Origin: Mansonella perstans | Taxonomy: Eukaryota > Nematoda > Chromadorea > Rhabditida > Onchocercidae | Reading direction: 5' to 3' | DNA: 64,000 nt | Assembly: GCA_037074765.1 (NCBI GenBank) | Contig: JBAMDO010000133.1 | Span: 90,238 to 154,237, forward strand | Shown here: piece after piece, positions 24,231-38,300 of the stretch | Numbering within the stretch: position 1 is the first letter of the stretch | How the letters are laid out: each line of letters opens with the position of its first letter | Notes under the pieces: model-generated | Database searches by the model: none | What the model was told of the DNA's origin: nothing | Seen by the model: the letters and a program-made list of their open reading frames with translations, nothing else | Translations under genes and position numbers: made by a program

Positions 24231-27200
24231 ATGCCATCACTTGGCAGAAAGCAGTTCAAACCATCACCATGTCCAAATGGTTTGAAACCCGACGATAAAG
24301 TTTTCCATCTTCCACTCACTAATGAAGTTTTCACATCTTATGAGTAAGTTTTTTGTTTTTCATTTTCCGTGAATTTAAACGTAGATATATCGTACTTGCG
24401 CATTATTCATGTCACACTTCGCTTTGTATGACATAAATACTTTAGACGCGATACTTTAGTTTTGCTCGAATTATGAATCACGGCATAGATTATACCGAAC
24501 TCTTTAATTGTTTTTAGATGGAGTTAAATTTTAAAGATTCTGAAATTTTTCAGTATTTTTACAGTCACGCTAGAAATTGAATATTATCTACGACGTTTAT
24601 GATTTTTAGCGATTTCTTCCAACGACAAATTGCCCTGAGTTCAATGGTTTGGACATGTTCAGTAACTGGAAAAACGGGTTTAACATTCGAAGAAGCTCTT
24701 GAATCTGAAAAGAATGCGCAGGTAAGACTAGATATCTTGATTACATCACGCAATTGTTTAAGTGGAAATGATAACAGTAATATGAAGGACCGTGTCATTT
24801 TACTGCTTATTTTCTTCCAAGCAGAACTTGTTATTCAATTTTTGTGATTGGAATTCGCCGATTGTGTTTCAAGTACAGAGTTACTTCTCGAGGCAATTGA
24901 AAGTTTATTTATTTTTTAATAGCATGTAGTGTGAATTCTTCTGAGATTAACTTCTTCTAAGCTAATAAGAAGTGTTTCAGGAAACGCTGAAAACTTATCC
25001 ATCCTCTTTTGCAAGACCCATTCTTTATCTTGTATACAAATTATCATGTCGTGGACGAATCGAAGATTTGGTAAACGATATTTACTTTTTTGTCAAGGAT
25101 CATTTTTTGCTGGGCGAAGAAGTTACGTACAGCGGTGGACGTGGTCGAAAAGATGTTGTAATAAGAAAAGTAACATATATTGATGTGGAAAATGATGTCG
25201 ATACAAATCAGCATAATGATGTGAAGAAACCAGCTATTTTGTGAGTCATTTTAGTTAATTTATCTATGGTTTAAAAATGCTCAAAATTTGTTCTTGGTAT
25301 CAAATTAACATTGTGCAACAGTTTTTAGATGAAACAATCGATGAGATGATTGTTGTTAAATTTGAATATAATCAATTTTTTTAAGTGTGAAGCGAGGAGA
25401 GCTACTAATACCACCAGCCGAACGTTATATGTACGATGTGCTAATACTAGATAAGCATAATGGGAAGGCTAGCAATAAAGTACGCGAACGAGTCAGTCAT
25501 CAAGATCTGCTGTAATTTTTTTGAATTGTTTTTAAATGATTCTTTTTTAAAGTTTTTTCCTTTTGAAATTTTTGTTTAAAATACTTTCACAATATCTTTT
25601 TTTAATATTATTTTATTTCTTTTTTTTATCATTTAATATTTTTCAGGCGAAGCAAATCTTTATGGGCGCGAAATATGATACGTGTTTTCTTGAAAAATGC
25701 TTGCACAACAGATCACGAACGTTTAACCGTAAAAGTAAGCTTTGCGAACATAAATTAGTTGTTGAAATACTGGTTATTAATTTCGGAAGTATTTTATGCG
25801 ATGTTCTGATTTTGCTGCCAACATTTTCCAACATAGTACATTCGTGTAAAACAATTTTTGTTGGAGGAACTTATATTTCTGAAGATGTTATGCTATATTT
25901 CACACTTAACTGTATTGTTTGCTGATCCTAAATTGTAAGAGATGTGTTTTATATTACATGATAGGTAGGAAATAAATTATTTAGAAGGACTATTGAGGAA
26001 AAAAATGTAGGATTTGTATTGGAATGAGTTGATGCTGATATGTCTAATAAATGTGCGTGAAATTTATCGTTTCCAGTGGAAATATAAGTTCCAGTTTGCT
26101 GGTAAAGTTAGTTTTTTTTCAGAAAGAATTGCTGGATAATTTTCAATTAGAAAGTATGAGTTGGAATGAGGTGTTTGCTGGACCAGTTGCACAATTTCCG
26201 CGAACACCATTAATGCATCGTGGACCAAGTAAAGGAATTGCTCGTCCACCTCGCAACCATCTATGTACTTTTTTCAAAAAATATTTTAACTTTCATTTAA
26301 TCAAACTTCTGAATTGTTCATTGGAATGATGTTCTCCTTTTACATCTCACTGTATTATAGGTGACCATCCTAGTGATGATCTGGATGCGCAGTCAGCGTC
26401 GGATGCTGACTTTGTTGATATTAATGAAAAAGATAAATTACATGCACGATTCAAGAAGACGTGTTTAGAGAAGAATAAAAAGGAAAGTGATAAGAAAGAG
26501 AGCGGCAAAAAGACAAAGAAAAAAAAAGCGGTATAATTTTTTCCATTGCTCCTATATTGGTTTTTTAATTCGACAATTGCACTTTGTGCTTGAATGTAAG
26601 AAAAATAAATATTTAGATTGCCAAACAGCAAGAAGAATTAGAGAGTTTGTTTGAGCAAGCACGAAAAGTAAATATCGAGAATCTCACTCACTGGGAGCAG
26701 GATGAACGTTTGTTGTCCGAAACTGAAATTGTTGAATTGAAACAGTTAATACGGCAGACTAAAGAGAAGGTCTGAAATTGATTTTTTTTTGAAAAGAATT
26801 GATAGTATTTGAAATATCTAATCATTTTGTTTGGCATTTAATATGTCTCCTATTTGTGATTTAGTGGTCTTCAAATAGCATTCATGCAAATTTTATCCGC
26901 ACTAAGAAAAATTTATTCTGGCTTATGATGGTTTATTAGAACTTCTCTGTCATTTGTTTCATTTATCATAATATGTGCAAAATTTACACGACAGATTTTT
27001 CTTCCATTAGTGCTTAATCGTCTAGATATTTCTTATTTTAGGAACGTTTAGAAAAACGTCTGAATAAGCAGCGGACGAAAGAAATGTTATTGGAGTGGAA
27101 GAAACCGAGAGATGATATCCTTTGTGACGACCTTCGTGTAAAATTTATTGTCCTTGGAAAATTTCGAAAAATGAAATGAATTCTTGTAGTTTTAGTATTG

Positions 27201-30200
27201 TATATTTGAATAATTAAAATCGTTTGATTTAGAAGATTGCACAGTGAGCTTGTACTTCGTTGCTTTGTTGTAGGTCAGCTATTTCGTTATTTTTCTTTCT
27301 CTTTTAATTTTGCAAATTTAAAGTGTGAGATTATTATTCTGCCATTTTTTAGCCTCTACCTCATTTGGCACCTCTTCTACTTCCTCTCTGGATGCCCGAT
27401 GACGATTTTGGGGACTATTTATACATTTTTGGATTTTTCCAAAGTTTCGCAGAGTTGTTGCCAATTAAAGAAGTATGTTTTTGCTGGATTTATACTACTT
27501 ATTCTATTTTAGTAGTTGTAGTCACTATGTCGAATTTTTTAAATCGACTGTTTTTCAGGTCCGTGGCATTAATCAGGTTAAGTTTGGTGAAATTGTATCA
27601 GCTGTAAGAAGTCAAACCCCAGAACAAGATAGCTTATTTGTTCAGTTGATGCATATTTTGTTGAAAGCCAAAGCTGAACGAGCTGATGAAGAAGACGGTG
27701 ATGAAGGTAAACCACTTCTTGTAGCATTGAATACCCTGCATTTCACAAGATTTTAGTACAAAATTGTCAATTTTATTACTGCGATCAAATATTGCGAAAC
27801 AGTAAACCCTTTGGCTTCAATTAGCAGCGATTCATCATCAAACAACATGACGACTTTAGCGTATATGAAGTTCTTGCTCAATGTACATAAAGTTATCACG
27901 CCATTCATTGACTGGCTACGTTCTGTTTTCGTTTTGAATTCAGCTGTTCATGCGGAGCATATTCTCTAAAGATTTCTTTGGAACTAGGAGGAGATAAATT
28001 TGAGTTATTGCTGTTAGGCAATATCACATTTTCTGTTTAGTATTAGTACAGATCGATTTTTTATGTTCCGACGCTAAAAGTTTCACTGAAACATAGTATA
28101 ATATTATGAATCATTGCAAAATCCAACTTTGGTTAAGCTTTCGGAAGCTAGTGCCACAATGACAAAAAGTAAGACTAAATTTGTTGTCTTTGAGAAACAT
28201 GTTGATTTTGTTATTTTCAGCTAACTTAAGCAATAAAGAAGAAATACCATTGGATGCAAATGATATTGACCACAAGATATATGGCCCAGAAATTCGTCAA
28301 GCGACAATTCTTCATGAGAATATTCGACTTACACATGGTATGTAGCAGTAGTCATCATCCAGTAAAATTAGTTTCGTTGATATTTCGGATGTTTTATCTG
28401 CAACGTTTGGGGAATTTTTCAGTTGAAAGCGAAAAATTTTTTAGGATTGAGCGCGCGGCATTTGCCGATCGACTGGATGACTTTGACGGAGGTATTACGA
28501 TTATCTTTGATGACATCGGGATATTATACAGGAGCTCCTACTCATCGATTTCGGTTATTTTCAAGAGGAGCTATACGTTGCTATGAAGATGAAGGATTTT
28601 TATTTTGCAAAGATAATCCTCAGACTATGAGTATTTTGGAAAAGGTTATTGGTTCATCTTTGTATATCGTATTTGAAACTTGAAGAAAATAGATTTAGTT
28701 TTTTTGAAAGTTTCAGCATTAAATATAATTTAACGCTAAGCTGTATTTGTATGTTCTGGTACTGTTTATTTTGAAACCCCAGGGCACTAGTAGATTTTCT
28801 ATGCGTTTGCAGATTGGTAAAAACAACGAAAAAATTTAAATAGAAAAAAATGTTCTTTTTTGCTATTTTTTTTTTACTTTTTATATGAACACTAAAAAAA
28901 TACATTCCAGAAGTCGGTATTCGATCTCCAACCTTATGAACGGTTAGCATTGTTGAAAGTGGTGATACAACAATTACTTAGTTATCATAAATTTCGTTCC
29001 ACATGTGATGAACGTATTATTTCGCTGCTTGATGTGCGCAAAGAGTTGAAAAATCTTCGAAGTTTCGATGCAGTTCAGGTTCTGTTACGCTGTTTTTATT
29101 CTAGTGATATCGCTTTTGTTTCGAAAGTTTCAGAAGTGATGGTATTGTGCTTGTCAAATTGTTGTGAATTATGTCTCCTTTGATAAAAGGAATTTTTAAA
29201 GACGGATCAGTGAAGTTATCTTGAGAAATTCAGTAGGTGTTTTTCAGGAAAAAGAAGCACGAGAGGCATGTTTAGTTCGGGAATATGAAGCAGAGCAATT
29301 AGAGGAGCTTGGTGAAGCAGCCAGAGCAGATTTTATTAAAAAAGAGGAACCTTCTAAGGAAACAACAACCTTAATTAATTTTGTAAAAGGCGGAAGTTTT
29401 ATTGGGAGAAGAGAGGAACGATTGAGAGAAGTCGAACAGGTTTATAAATTTTTCTGGAATCTTGCTATTATTTTAAATGCTTCAAATAATCTGGAATTTT
29501 TTGTTTTTTTAAAATCTCAAAGATTTTATAGATTTTCTGCAGTCTTATCTTCACTTCTTTCTTAGTTTTATCCTTGTTGGGTATAAAAAGTATTTATAAA
29601 TTGGCTTTATCATGTCTTTCTCTTTCCAGATACTCATGAAAGGGGTTTCATATGCCCAGATGGAAGCTGACGAAATAAAGAAAGTTCGTTCATTGCAACT
29701 GGAACACACAACTGCGGCAGAAAATGATTTATTAAAATTGATTTACAAAATACAAAGTAAGTATATAACTGGATTTTTTTGAAATATCACTGCTCTATCT
29801 CGGGCACTAAAATAGTGAACTAAAATTTAGAAGAAAAGTACTGAGCAGTAGCAACGCAGCAATATGATTGTTATGATTGCCTAAGACTAAATGCATTTTA
29901 TTTCAAAATTGATGGTTTACTAGTGGTATGCGGTAGTATTATAGGCCACTGCATTGTAACGATACTCATCTTCAAGTATTTTGCACTTATTAACTTTTTC
30001 AGGTCGTGTTGGTTGGCATTGTCTCGGCCGTGATCGAGGATTTCGTACATACTGGTTCTTCAATTCAATACCGTTGCTTTTGGTAGAAAATACTAATTCG
30101 ATTGATGAACGAGGTCCTTGTCTTGGACCAACACCACTAGATAAGGTGAACTTTTCAAACATTTTTCTAGTTTTCATTTCATGAAATTTTATTGAATTTC

Positions 30201-33200
30201 CAATGCTTTTAGGTTGATGAAAAATATCGTCAATTGTATGAAAATGATAATGAGTTACGAAAAGATCTGCTGAGCTGTACCGCCACTGAAGATTGCCCAG
30301 TCCATGGAGAATCCCGTCGTTTGAGATGGCACTTAATCAAAAGCATGGATGTTCTTAATGAAGTTAGTTATCTTATTTTTTTTTTTTTTTTTGTTTCTTT
30401 TAGGGGAACTTTCCGATTATTTATCGATTAATTTTTCATAGCACTAGGATTCCAGATTGAATCCGCATGTAACAGTCGTGGTTTTCGGGAATCCGAGCTT
30501 CTAGAAAACTTGAAATTCTTCAGTCCTCTACTGAAAAGCATACTTGATCGATGCTCAGAAAAGGTAAGATGTCTTTTGGTTTCGGAATTGAGTTTACGAA
30601 GGAATTATTTCTTAATTATCAGAACTAATCACGAAATCCAATATAGTTTTTTTTTTTTTTGTTTTGTTTTGTTTTTTTCGTATATAAAAGTTACGAATTG
30701 AATTCCAGATCAGTTCTGGTGAAATTTATATGGATCTTTTGTTGACAGATGTTGACTTGGCAGATAAGTCTGTGACGTTCGACTGGAATCGTGAATTTAT
30801 CGATATGCTTTTGGACTTAGAAGAAAAGGTTCTTAAGCTTATAAATAATTCTGCAAAAAATTTATAACTTTAGTAAATTTTGAAGGTTTCTATTTAATGC
30901 TATTACGAAGCAACACAAGCATGCCATACAGCAAAGAACAGCAATCTGGCAGTTGATTGCTTTAGATCTTAAAATTATATAAAATCCACTAATTGGTTTT
31001 TAGAATAGAATGTATCAAACCATCATAACTGTATTGAACAAGGCTGAAATTGCCAGTCTTTCCAATTGAAAAAGATCAGTTTCATGTGCTTATTCTGTTT
31101 CTTCGTGATAGATTAAATAGGACTTTATTTGATGATTTTTTCTGCCGTTTTAAAAATTTCAGCGAAACACTTTTTTCAGATTGAGCAAGGTTGTATTGGT
31201 CATTTAGTTATCAGTGATATTCGTCGCAGAGAAGAGTGGCGTGAGTCATTACTTCAGCAACGCAATATTACTTCTTTTATTGAAAGTAATGTTTGACTTT
31301 ATAGAAACTAGTTGGTGATATATCTACTGTTGCTCTTATCTTTGTTGTAGGGAATTCCTTGTTCCTTGTCTGTAAATGCAAGTTTTGAACTTATTATCAA
31401 TGGTCTTTAATAGGTGAAAATGAATTTTTATTTTTTTAGGAAAAAATTTTCTTCATTACCGATGAGACTGCATTTTTGTTTCTCATAATGATTTATTAGA
31501 TGCCATTAAAATCTCATCGTTTGTTTGATTATGGTATTCACTCTTAGTAGCAATATGCGCCATTGCCGTCTTGATTTGAAGATCTTCAACTTTACAGTTT
31601 CAAATTATATTTTATTTTTATTGTAGGTGATGTGGAAGTTTTCGGTGAAACAGTATTTACTGCTGATGAATTGAAGTCACTGAGTGAGCTGGAACATCTT
31701 GCTGTTGCATTTTTACAAATTGTGCAAGGAATTAACCTGAAATTTTTACGGCTGCCTTTTGCTACGGCTTCCTCAAAAGAAAAAGACTGCGCAAATATAC
31801 CCACGACCACGTTTGATCTGTGGCAGAAATCTTTATTAAAATGCTGCTCGATATCGGCTTTATCACTTTATTACACAACTTTAGAGTCTTCTATCTTGTG
31901 GACAAGAAGTCGGCTTCAAGTATGGCATTGCTATTTACTCAAAAATTAGTTGCTTCTTCTACTTTATGAATTTTTTTTTGATGTTCTTCAAATCTTCCAA
32001 AATTTGCCTTACTTTTGAGGAGAAAAAATTATCACTCGAATAATTTAAAAATTTAAGGCAAGATGTCGCAAGTGCCGGAAAAGGGGCGAAACCGAAAAAT
32101 TATGCATGTGTTTGCGTTGTGATCGATGCTATCATATTGATTGTGCTAAGCCAAAAATCAAGGTATTTGTAAAATAGGGTTTTCCTTTTCCCTGTTTTAA
32201 TCTACACACAGTGCGGTATGTTAGAGGAATTAGAGCTAATTAATTGCAGGATCCTGATGGCTGGATGTGTTCTGATTGTAAAGCTCTGGTAAAAGCACAG
32301 GAAGCAGAAGAGCAATGGAAAAGACAGCAGGCGATGAAAAAAGAAGGTTGAATTAGATATTTTTAAAATGATGCTTAGATTATAGTTTTAAGGAGATTTT
32401 GGTTTTAATCCAATTAATGTGAATGTGATGGGTTTAAAATTTTTGGTGAAATCAGTTTTTTAAATTTTTTTTTTTTTTAGAAGATGAACAGAGTAATAGC
32501 CGAGGAAGCGATGATGCCTGTGGCACATCTGCAGATGAGTTTGCCGAACAACCACTTGTTGGAGAAGAGTATGTTTTATTTTTAGATTCTTTTTACTTGC
32601 CGATGAATTTTCAAATTATACTTTCGAAATTTTTGTTCATTTTCAACTCCAGCTGTGTTGCTTTTCAGATTCGAACTTCCATCAGATATGCTAAAAACGT
32701 CAAGCGGGCGTATCGTAAAAAAGGTAGGTGCGCTACTATGCCGTAAATTTCGAATCTGAAATGTGGTTTGATGATTAAAATGAAGTTCTTCAGGTAACTT
32801 ATGCCGATGAATCGTTCGAAGAAATAAGGAGAAGTGTGCGAAAGACGAATATTATTGATGATGAAAGTGATGAAGGTGGTAGCACTAGTGAGAGCGAATG
32901 TTCATATACAAAACAGAAACAGCCCAGTAAATTACATTTTGTTTTTTCGAATCTTTATGGAATCCTCACTCTGTACTGAAAGATTATAATTTTCAGTATA
33001 TTACATTTCTAGATAGAAGTGGTGAGCGGGCATTAGGGAGTCTAACGATTAGCTTGCGTGAAACGGATAATCGAATACGAAACACATTACGTGCTTTCGA
33101 GTTACTGATAAGTGAAGCAATGCGACAGCAAATTGCTTGGCCTTTTCTAAAACCAGTAGATGCCAAGGCTGTACCTGACTATTACCAAGTAAATTCTTAA

Positions 33201-33941
33201 TGTTTGATTTTTTTTTCTTCATAAACATATACCAAAAATGTAGCTTTGGTTTTTTTTGTATGATTGATAGCTGTAGTAAAGGAAATTAAATCTCTTGAAG
33301 TTTCTTCAGTGCTTTTCTAGATTATCAAGAGGCCGATGGATTTGCGTACAATAATGAATAAATTAAAGCAGCGGTTGTACGATACGCCCGAGCAAGTAAT
33401 AGCGGATGCACGGTTGATTTTCGAGAATTGTCGCATTTACAATGAAGAAGAATCAGAAATTTGTAGGGTATGTGAATATTTTATCTCTTTATTATTAATC
33501 CATGCTGTGCTGTGTAATTTTTTTCCTTTTGACCTAAAATGAAACAGTTGTCATTTATTTGCATCCCGTACTAACGCTTCTGAAAATTATACTTAGTATG
33601 TAAATTATTAGACATAATGATATTTTGAAAAGCTTCACATTGGAATTGATTGTGATGCGAATTTCATATTTATTCTAATACAAGGGAGCTTCATGGAGCT
33701 TCATATTAGAACATTTAATTGGGAAAAGTAACCACATATAACAAATGTTAAGTTTGCTTGGTTATTTGAAATATTGATTACTGCATAGTTTCTATGACTC
33801 CTCATGGAGTAAAAGTTTCCATGCTACTTTAAAACTTTGCATATATTTTTTTAGTGTGCGACGAAGTTGGAGGAGTTTATGGAAGAACGATTTAGCAAAG
33901 CACTGCAACTAAATTCAGTTCGAACAAGAAGTGGATGCTAA
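24231..33941 (+). CDS. BAZ1A: ACF1/BAZ1A chromatin-remodelling subunit
   Basis: ACF1 is the large partner of the ISWI ATPase in the ACF/CHRAC nucleosome-spacing complexes in the nucleus. Thirty exons join in phase from 24231 to 33941 and give about 1379 aa. Domains in order: WAC (residues about 25-140, with SSMVWTCSVTGKTGLTFEEA and ALESEKNAQ); a basic linker of K-rich repeats (about 320-340) and coiled coil (about 340-420); DDT (about 421-510, PLWMPDDDFGDYLYIFGFF); WHIM/WSD motifs (about 550-615, LPIDWMTLTEVLRLSL, and about 780-825, GWHCLGRDRGFRTYWFF); PHD finger (about 1087-1135, CRKCRKRG then CYHIDC and WMCSDC); and a C-terminal bromodomain (about 1262-1375, KPVDAKAVPDYYQIIKRPMD and CRIYNEEES). 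This order and the N-terminus identify ACF1 rather than WSTF/BAZ1B. An acceptor-like 'attttag' lies about 24 bp before the ATG. Confidence 0.95.
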
Positions 33942-35395
33942 CAATGAGAGAGGCGTCAAGAAGTTTCGCTTGTATTTCTGCTGATTTCTTTGGTGCTGAA
34001 AATCGTTTTTAGGTTGCATAGGAAGTTTATCAATTACCAAGCTGTAGTATCTAGTCTTATAATCAGAATGAATAAAAATATTTTATTGGTTTGGTTCATA
34101 CAATATCTTCAAGGATTTTTTTATTAATTAAACGGTGTTTATTAACATACGGTATTGAATAGAAGTGGTAGTCTGCTAAAATTATTCAAGAAGTAAGCTC
34201 ATTTAAGATTCAGAAATTTCAAATGGCCAGAATATCGATTGATTTTGAAAGTCTCATGAAAAATGGAACTAACGATTTTAAGATCTAACACAGTTTTAGT
34301 TATATTTTACCCATTTTATCGCAGATCATCTCCTTCTTGCTTTAAAAAGCATTTTGTTATGTTTATTGTATCATTGTTAAAACATTGAGCATATTGAAAC
34401 AATTGTTCCAACCTTAAATAGAACAAGTTGCATTGTATACAATTGGATGTGTGTGATGTTTTTGTTGATAACGAAATGAAAGGAACAGTTGATGGTTATT
34501 TTTTGCCGGTGCATTAAGTGAAAAGTACAAAATTTGTTTGCCAAGCAAAATATTTGCTAGCTAAATAACAAAATTTTCCTATGTAATGAATGATATGTAC
34601 TTATCTTTCTTAGCAATATTCCTGATGATTGTTTCAATAATATGGATGGAGGGTGGGATATAAAATTGAATTTTACTTGAATTGATACAATTGATACTTA
34701 TTATAAAGTGTGATTATTTTTTTTGCAGTTATAATTACACATGATGCTCGTAATTGTTCTTATTGAAAATATTTGTTTTGATGAACTACTATACTTAACA
34801 TGTTTCCAGGTTATAAATACTGTTTCAAATAAACATCATGATCGTTTTTGATCTCTCCTAATTTTAACAATCATTTCTGCAATTGTTAATTTGCATATTT
34901 GAATTTAAATCTAATTTACTGAATAATTTGAGAGTTAGCATATGATTAATGTTTATTTTGTGGAAAAAATTTGTGTTTGTTGGGATTTGACATTATTTTT
35001 TAATTTGACATTAATTTTCAACTTGTTGACATTTGACTTTTGTGATGCGAATTTTTATCCAAATGTATGGAGGGCTTATTTGATTTTTTTTTTGTATTTC
35101 GCGTTGTGATTTTGATCAGACAGAGGTCTAAATACTTGCACTTTAAATTCTTATTATGATTTCTATTTATATTATTATACTGAGTATTGTTTTTCTTTTT
35201 GTTTTTTAGAATAAATTTGTGAATTAATTGATAAGTTTGATACAATAGCTTAAAATTTTACTGGTTGGGAGGACAATAACATGACAATAACGTTGGCAAT
35301 AAAGCAGTAACGTTTGAAATGAAAGAAATGAATAATGTTTTAGATCTTTCTCAAACAATAAATATTATAACATGTCAATTCATTATTTTTAGGAG
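33942..35395. other. Intergenic between ACF1 and ASH2L genes
   Basis: AT-rich, 1.45 kb. An AATAAA polyadenylation-type word lies at about 34070 ('gaataaaaata'). Nothing else on either strand has splice support. Open frames on the minus strand here are low-complexity N/K sequence. Confidence 0.45.
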
Positions 35396-38300
35396 ATGAG
35401 GCAGAGAAGTATCCGTAAAGGAGTAACAAAACCAGTTCCATCTACCGTTTGTTATTGGTAAGCATTTAATGTGAGAATTCGGGTTGATCTTACTATGGTT
35501 TGTTCGTTCAGATTCAAGTTTTTCCATTATCATCATTGGTTGAATTAAATCTCCTTTCAAATTTGCCATTTAATTCACTAACAAATGAGTATAAGCAAAT
35601 AAGTAATTCTAGGCTATTTTATTATTTCAAAAGAAAAAAATATTAGAATGATCTTTTTTAGTTGCGCGTAAGAATTTTATAATTTATGGGGAAATTGTAG
35701 ATTTGAATTAATATGACATAAGAGAAGTAATAATATGGCCAATTAATCGAACAGCTGTTTTTTTTTTCTTTTCCTTGAATAAAAAATGAAAAGTGAACAA
35801 ATTTTTAGTGATGGTAAACGTGAAGTGGGAACATTAGAACTGTATTGTGCTGTTTGTCGAAAATGGTTCCATGGACGATGTTTGAAAGATTTAACGGATT
35901 TGTAAGTCAAATTTTCGAAAAAGTCCTAGAGGATATGTCATTACATTGAATTACTATAGCCTGTATTATTTTATTGCATTATAGTTATGGATTACCATTC
36001 ATGGTATGCTATGTCTTCAATTGTGCCGACTGTAGTCCAACGAAGAAGGAAACATGGACACCGAAACAAGCAAGTATGAATTGTTGTAAATTGGACGTAT
36101 TTTGGAGATGAAATGATTTTTCATAATTTAGTTTTTGTTCCTTAAATAATAAACTTTTGGCACTGTACTTTAATTCTGCAGACTAATGCGAAATTCATGA
36201 TCATCGGGAAATTCGTTTATATTTTATTTCAGATAACTTATAATCTGTTTTTTTAAGATTTTGCGCACATGTGTGTTACTGTTCTTGCAAATCTTACCCA
36301 CAATGCACGGACCAAAAGAGCTGGTACGGGAAGTGAGTCAGATGATAATGATCAGGAATTGATATTTCTAAACTTAGAAAATGAAATTATACCTTATTTC
36401 AATGCACAGTGGGAAAATCTTACATCTATGAGTCGCAGGTTAGTTTTTTTAGGAAGTATTTGCATTGAAATCAACAGTGCATCCATTTAATTTTGACTAT
36501 AACAGTATGAAATATTAAACATATTTCATATTATATTCAGCTTATCACTGTATATATTGCAAACAGTTGAGTTCTTTTTTTTTTTACCTAGCTTTTCTTA
36601 GCATATTATAACGGTCAGGTTGTGTAATAGATGGATTAATACAAAGGAGCCAGGAATATTTTAAAGATTCAAAATTTCGAAAAAAATTTGTTATTAGATT
36701 TTTTCCTTTGATTACATTTTGTTGTGCTTTGTTGAGAGAAACTTATTAAAGGGTAAAAAATACTTGGCATCAAACACTGCAAAAGTCTTTGTCCAAAGAA
36801 ACAGAATTATTTGAATCAAGCGATGATGGACAAGTATTTGCGTTACGTGAACGGGATTTGTCATCTATTGGTCCAGGTCATGACGCGTTGAAACAGGTAT
36901 CATATTATGAATTATTTAATAACGCAACGAAGCTAAATTAATGCTACCATTTGCTCTAATTCTTCACAAAGAAAGGAACTTTAGATCGGCCGAAGTAAAC
37001 CAGGGGTTTCAAGTTCAGTACGTGATTTGTCCAAAGAAAATTTCGACAGGTCTGATGATTTAGGCGATGGCCCTAAAACGAGAGGTTCATCCAAACGACG
37101 CTATGTCGATCCTCCGAATACGTTTAAAAAGGCGAAGCTGTAGGTTTTCTTTGATTGAATTTCCCGCAAAATGGATTTGATTTCTGAGAAAAATAATCTA
37201 GGTGAAATGTTGGATGGTGTATGGTTCTTGAATTTGGACATTTCATATGAGCTGATCATTAGTCCTTCGTTATTCTCTACTTATTTGAGAACGTTTCGTT
37301 ATTTTTATTTATTTGGAAGCGAAAGTTGAGAATTTTTACTCTGTAGAAAAAAGAATTGTAGAATTTCTCGGATGTTTTTATTCATCCGTTGAGTATTTCA
37401 GTACTGCTGATTATGCATCCACACGAATTATTGGAATATCGGCACCCATCGATTTTCCATTTAATCGCGAAGGTTATCGATATTATCTTGTCGAAAAAGA
37501 CCTTGTTGTTCCTAATAGGTAATTTTATGCTTTCATTGATAGTTCATAATTTTTTGCCTTATCTTTCATAATGAGGTTTGAAATTATTTTTTGTTTGTCT
37601 GATTAAATTGTGAAATATTTTTTAAAGTTTGCACCATCAGAACTGCTTTTGAAAATCCTCAGAAACAATATTTTTTTCTCAAATTCAGTTAAGGTCCCTA
37701 AATTTTTCCGATCTTGAAGTGATTGATAGTGTTGCTGGCTATCGAGAGGCGTTTTTCTGAGAGGGAAATTAGTAGTTTGTATTTATGTGTAGAATGATGT
37801 GCCATTTAATATTCAAGAATTACATCCGAAAAAACAAAAATTTAAAAGCATTTCTCTGATACTCTGATAGTATACCCTCGACTAAAACTGGCATATCTTT
37901 CAGAGACATTTTCGAATTGGAAGAAAGCACATATAACAAACCAATCCCAGCACATATTTATCGTGTTGTTGTTCATCCAGTAGTTACTTTATCTCCAAAT
38001 GATCGTGCTTATCAGGTACCAACCATTTCACGGAAATCTTTTTATCAGGAACATTAAAGTTTGAAAGCAAAGCCCGGTTTTGGTATGTATTTTTTCCTCA
38101 GAGTAAGCCTAAAAATAATGTCGAGGTAGTTCAATTAAAGGTCTTTGTTTATGAGACTATTTATCACGACTGTAACCTGCTACTCATACAGTAGCTTTTA
38201 AGAATTAGAAAATCTGTATTTCTTGATTTTTTTTTTGTATTTTTTGTTTGATTTGATTTTTCTCTCATTTCCATTTTTCTTTTTCGTTTGATCGCAGTAA

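Noticed and set aside
25563..25925. 120-aa open frame inside the ACF1 locus
   Set aside because: It overlaps a coding exon of ACF1 in another frame and otherwise consists of intron.
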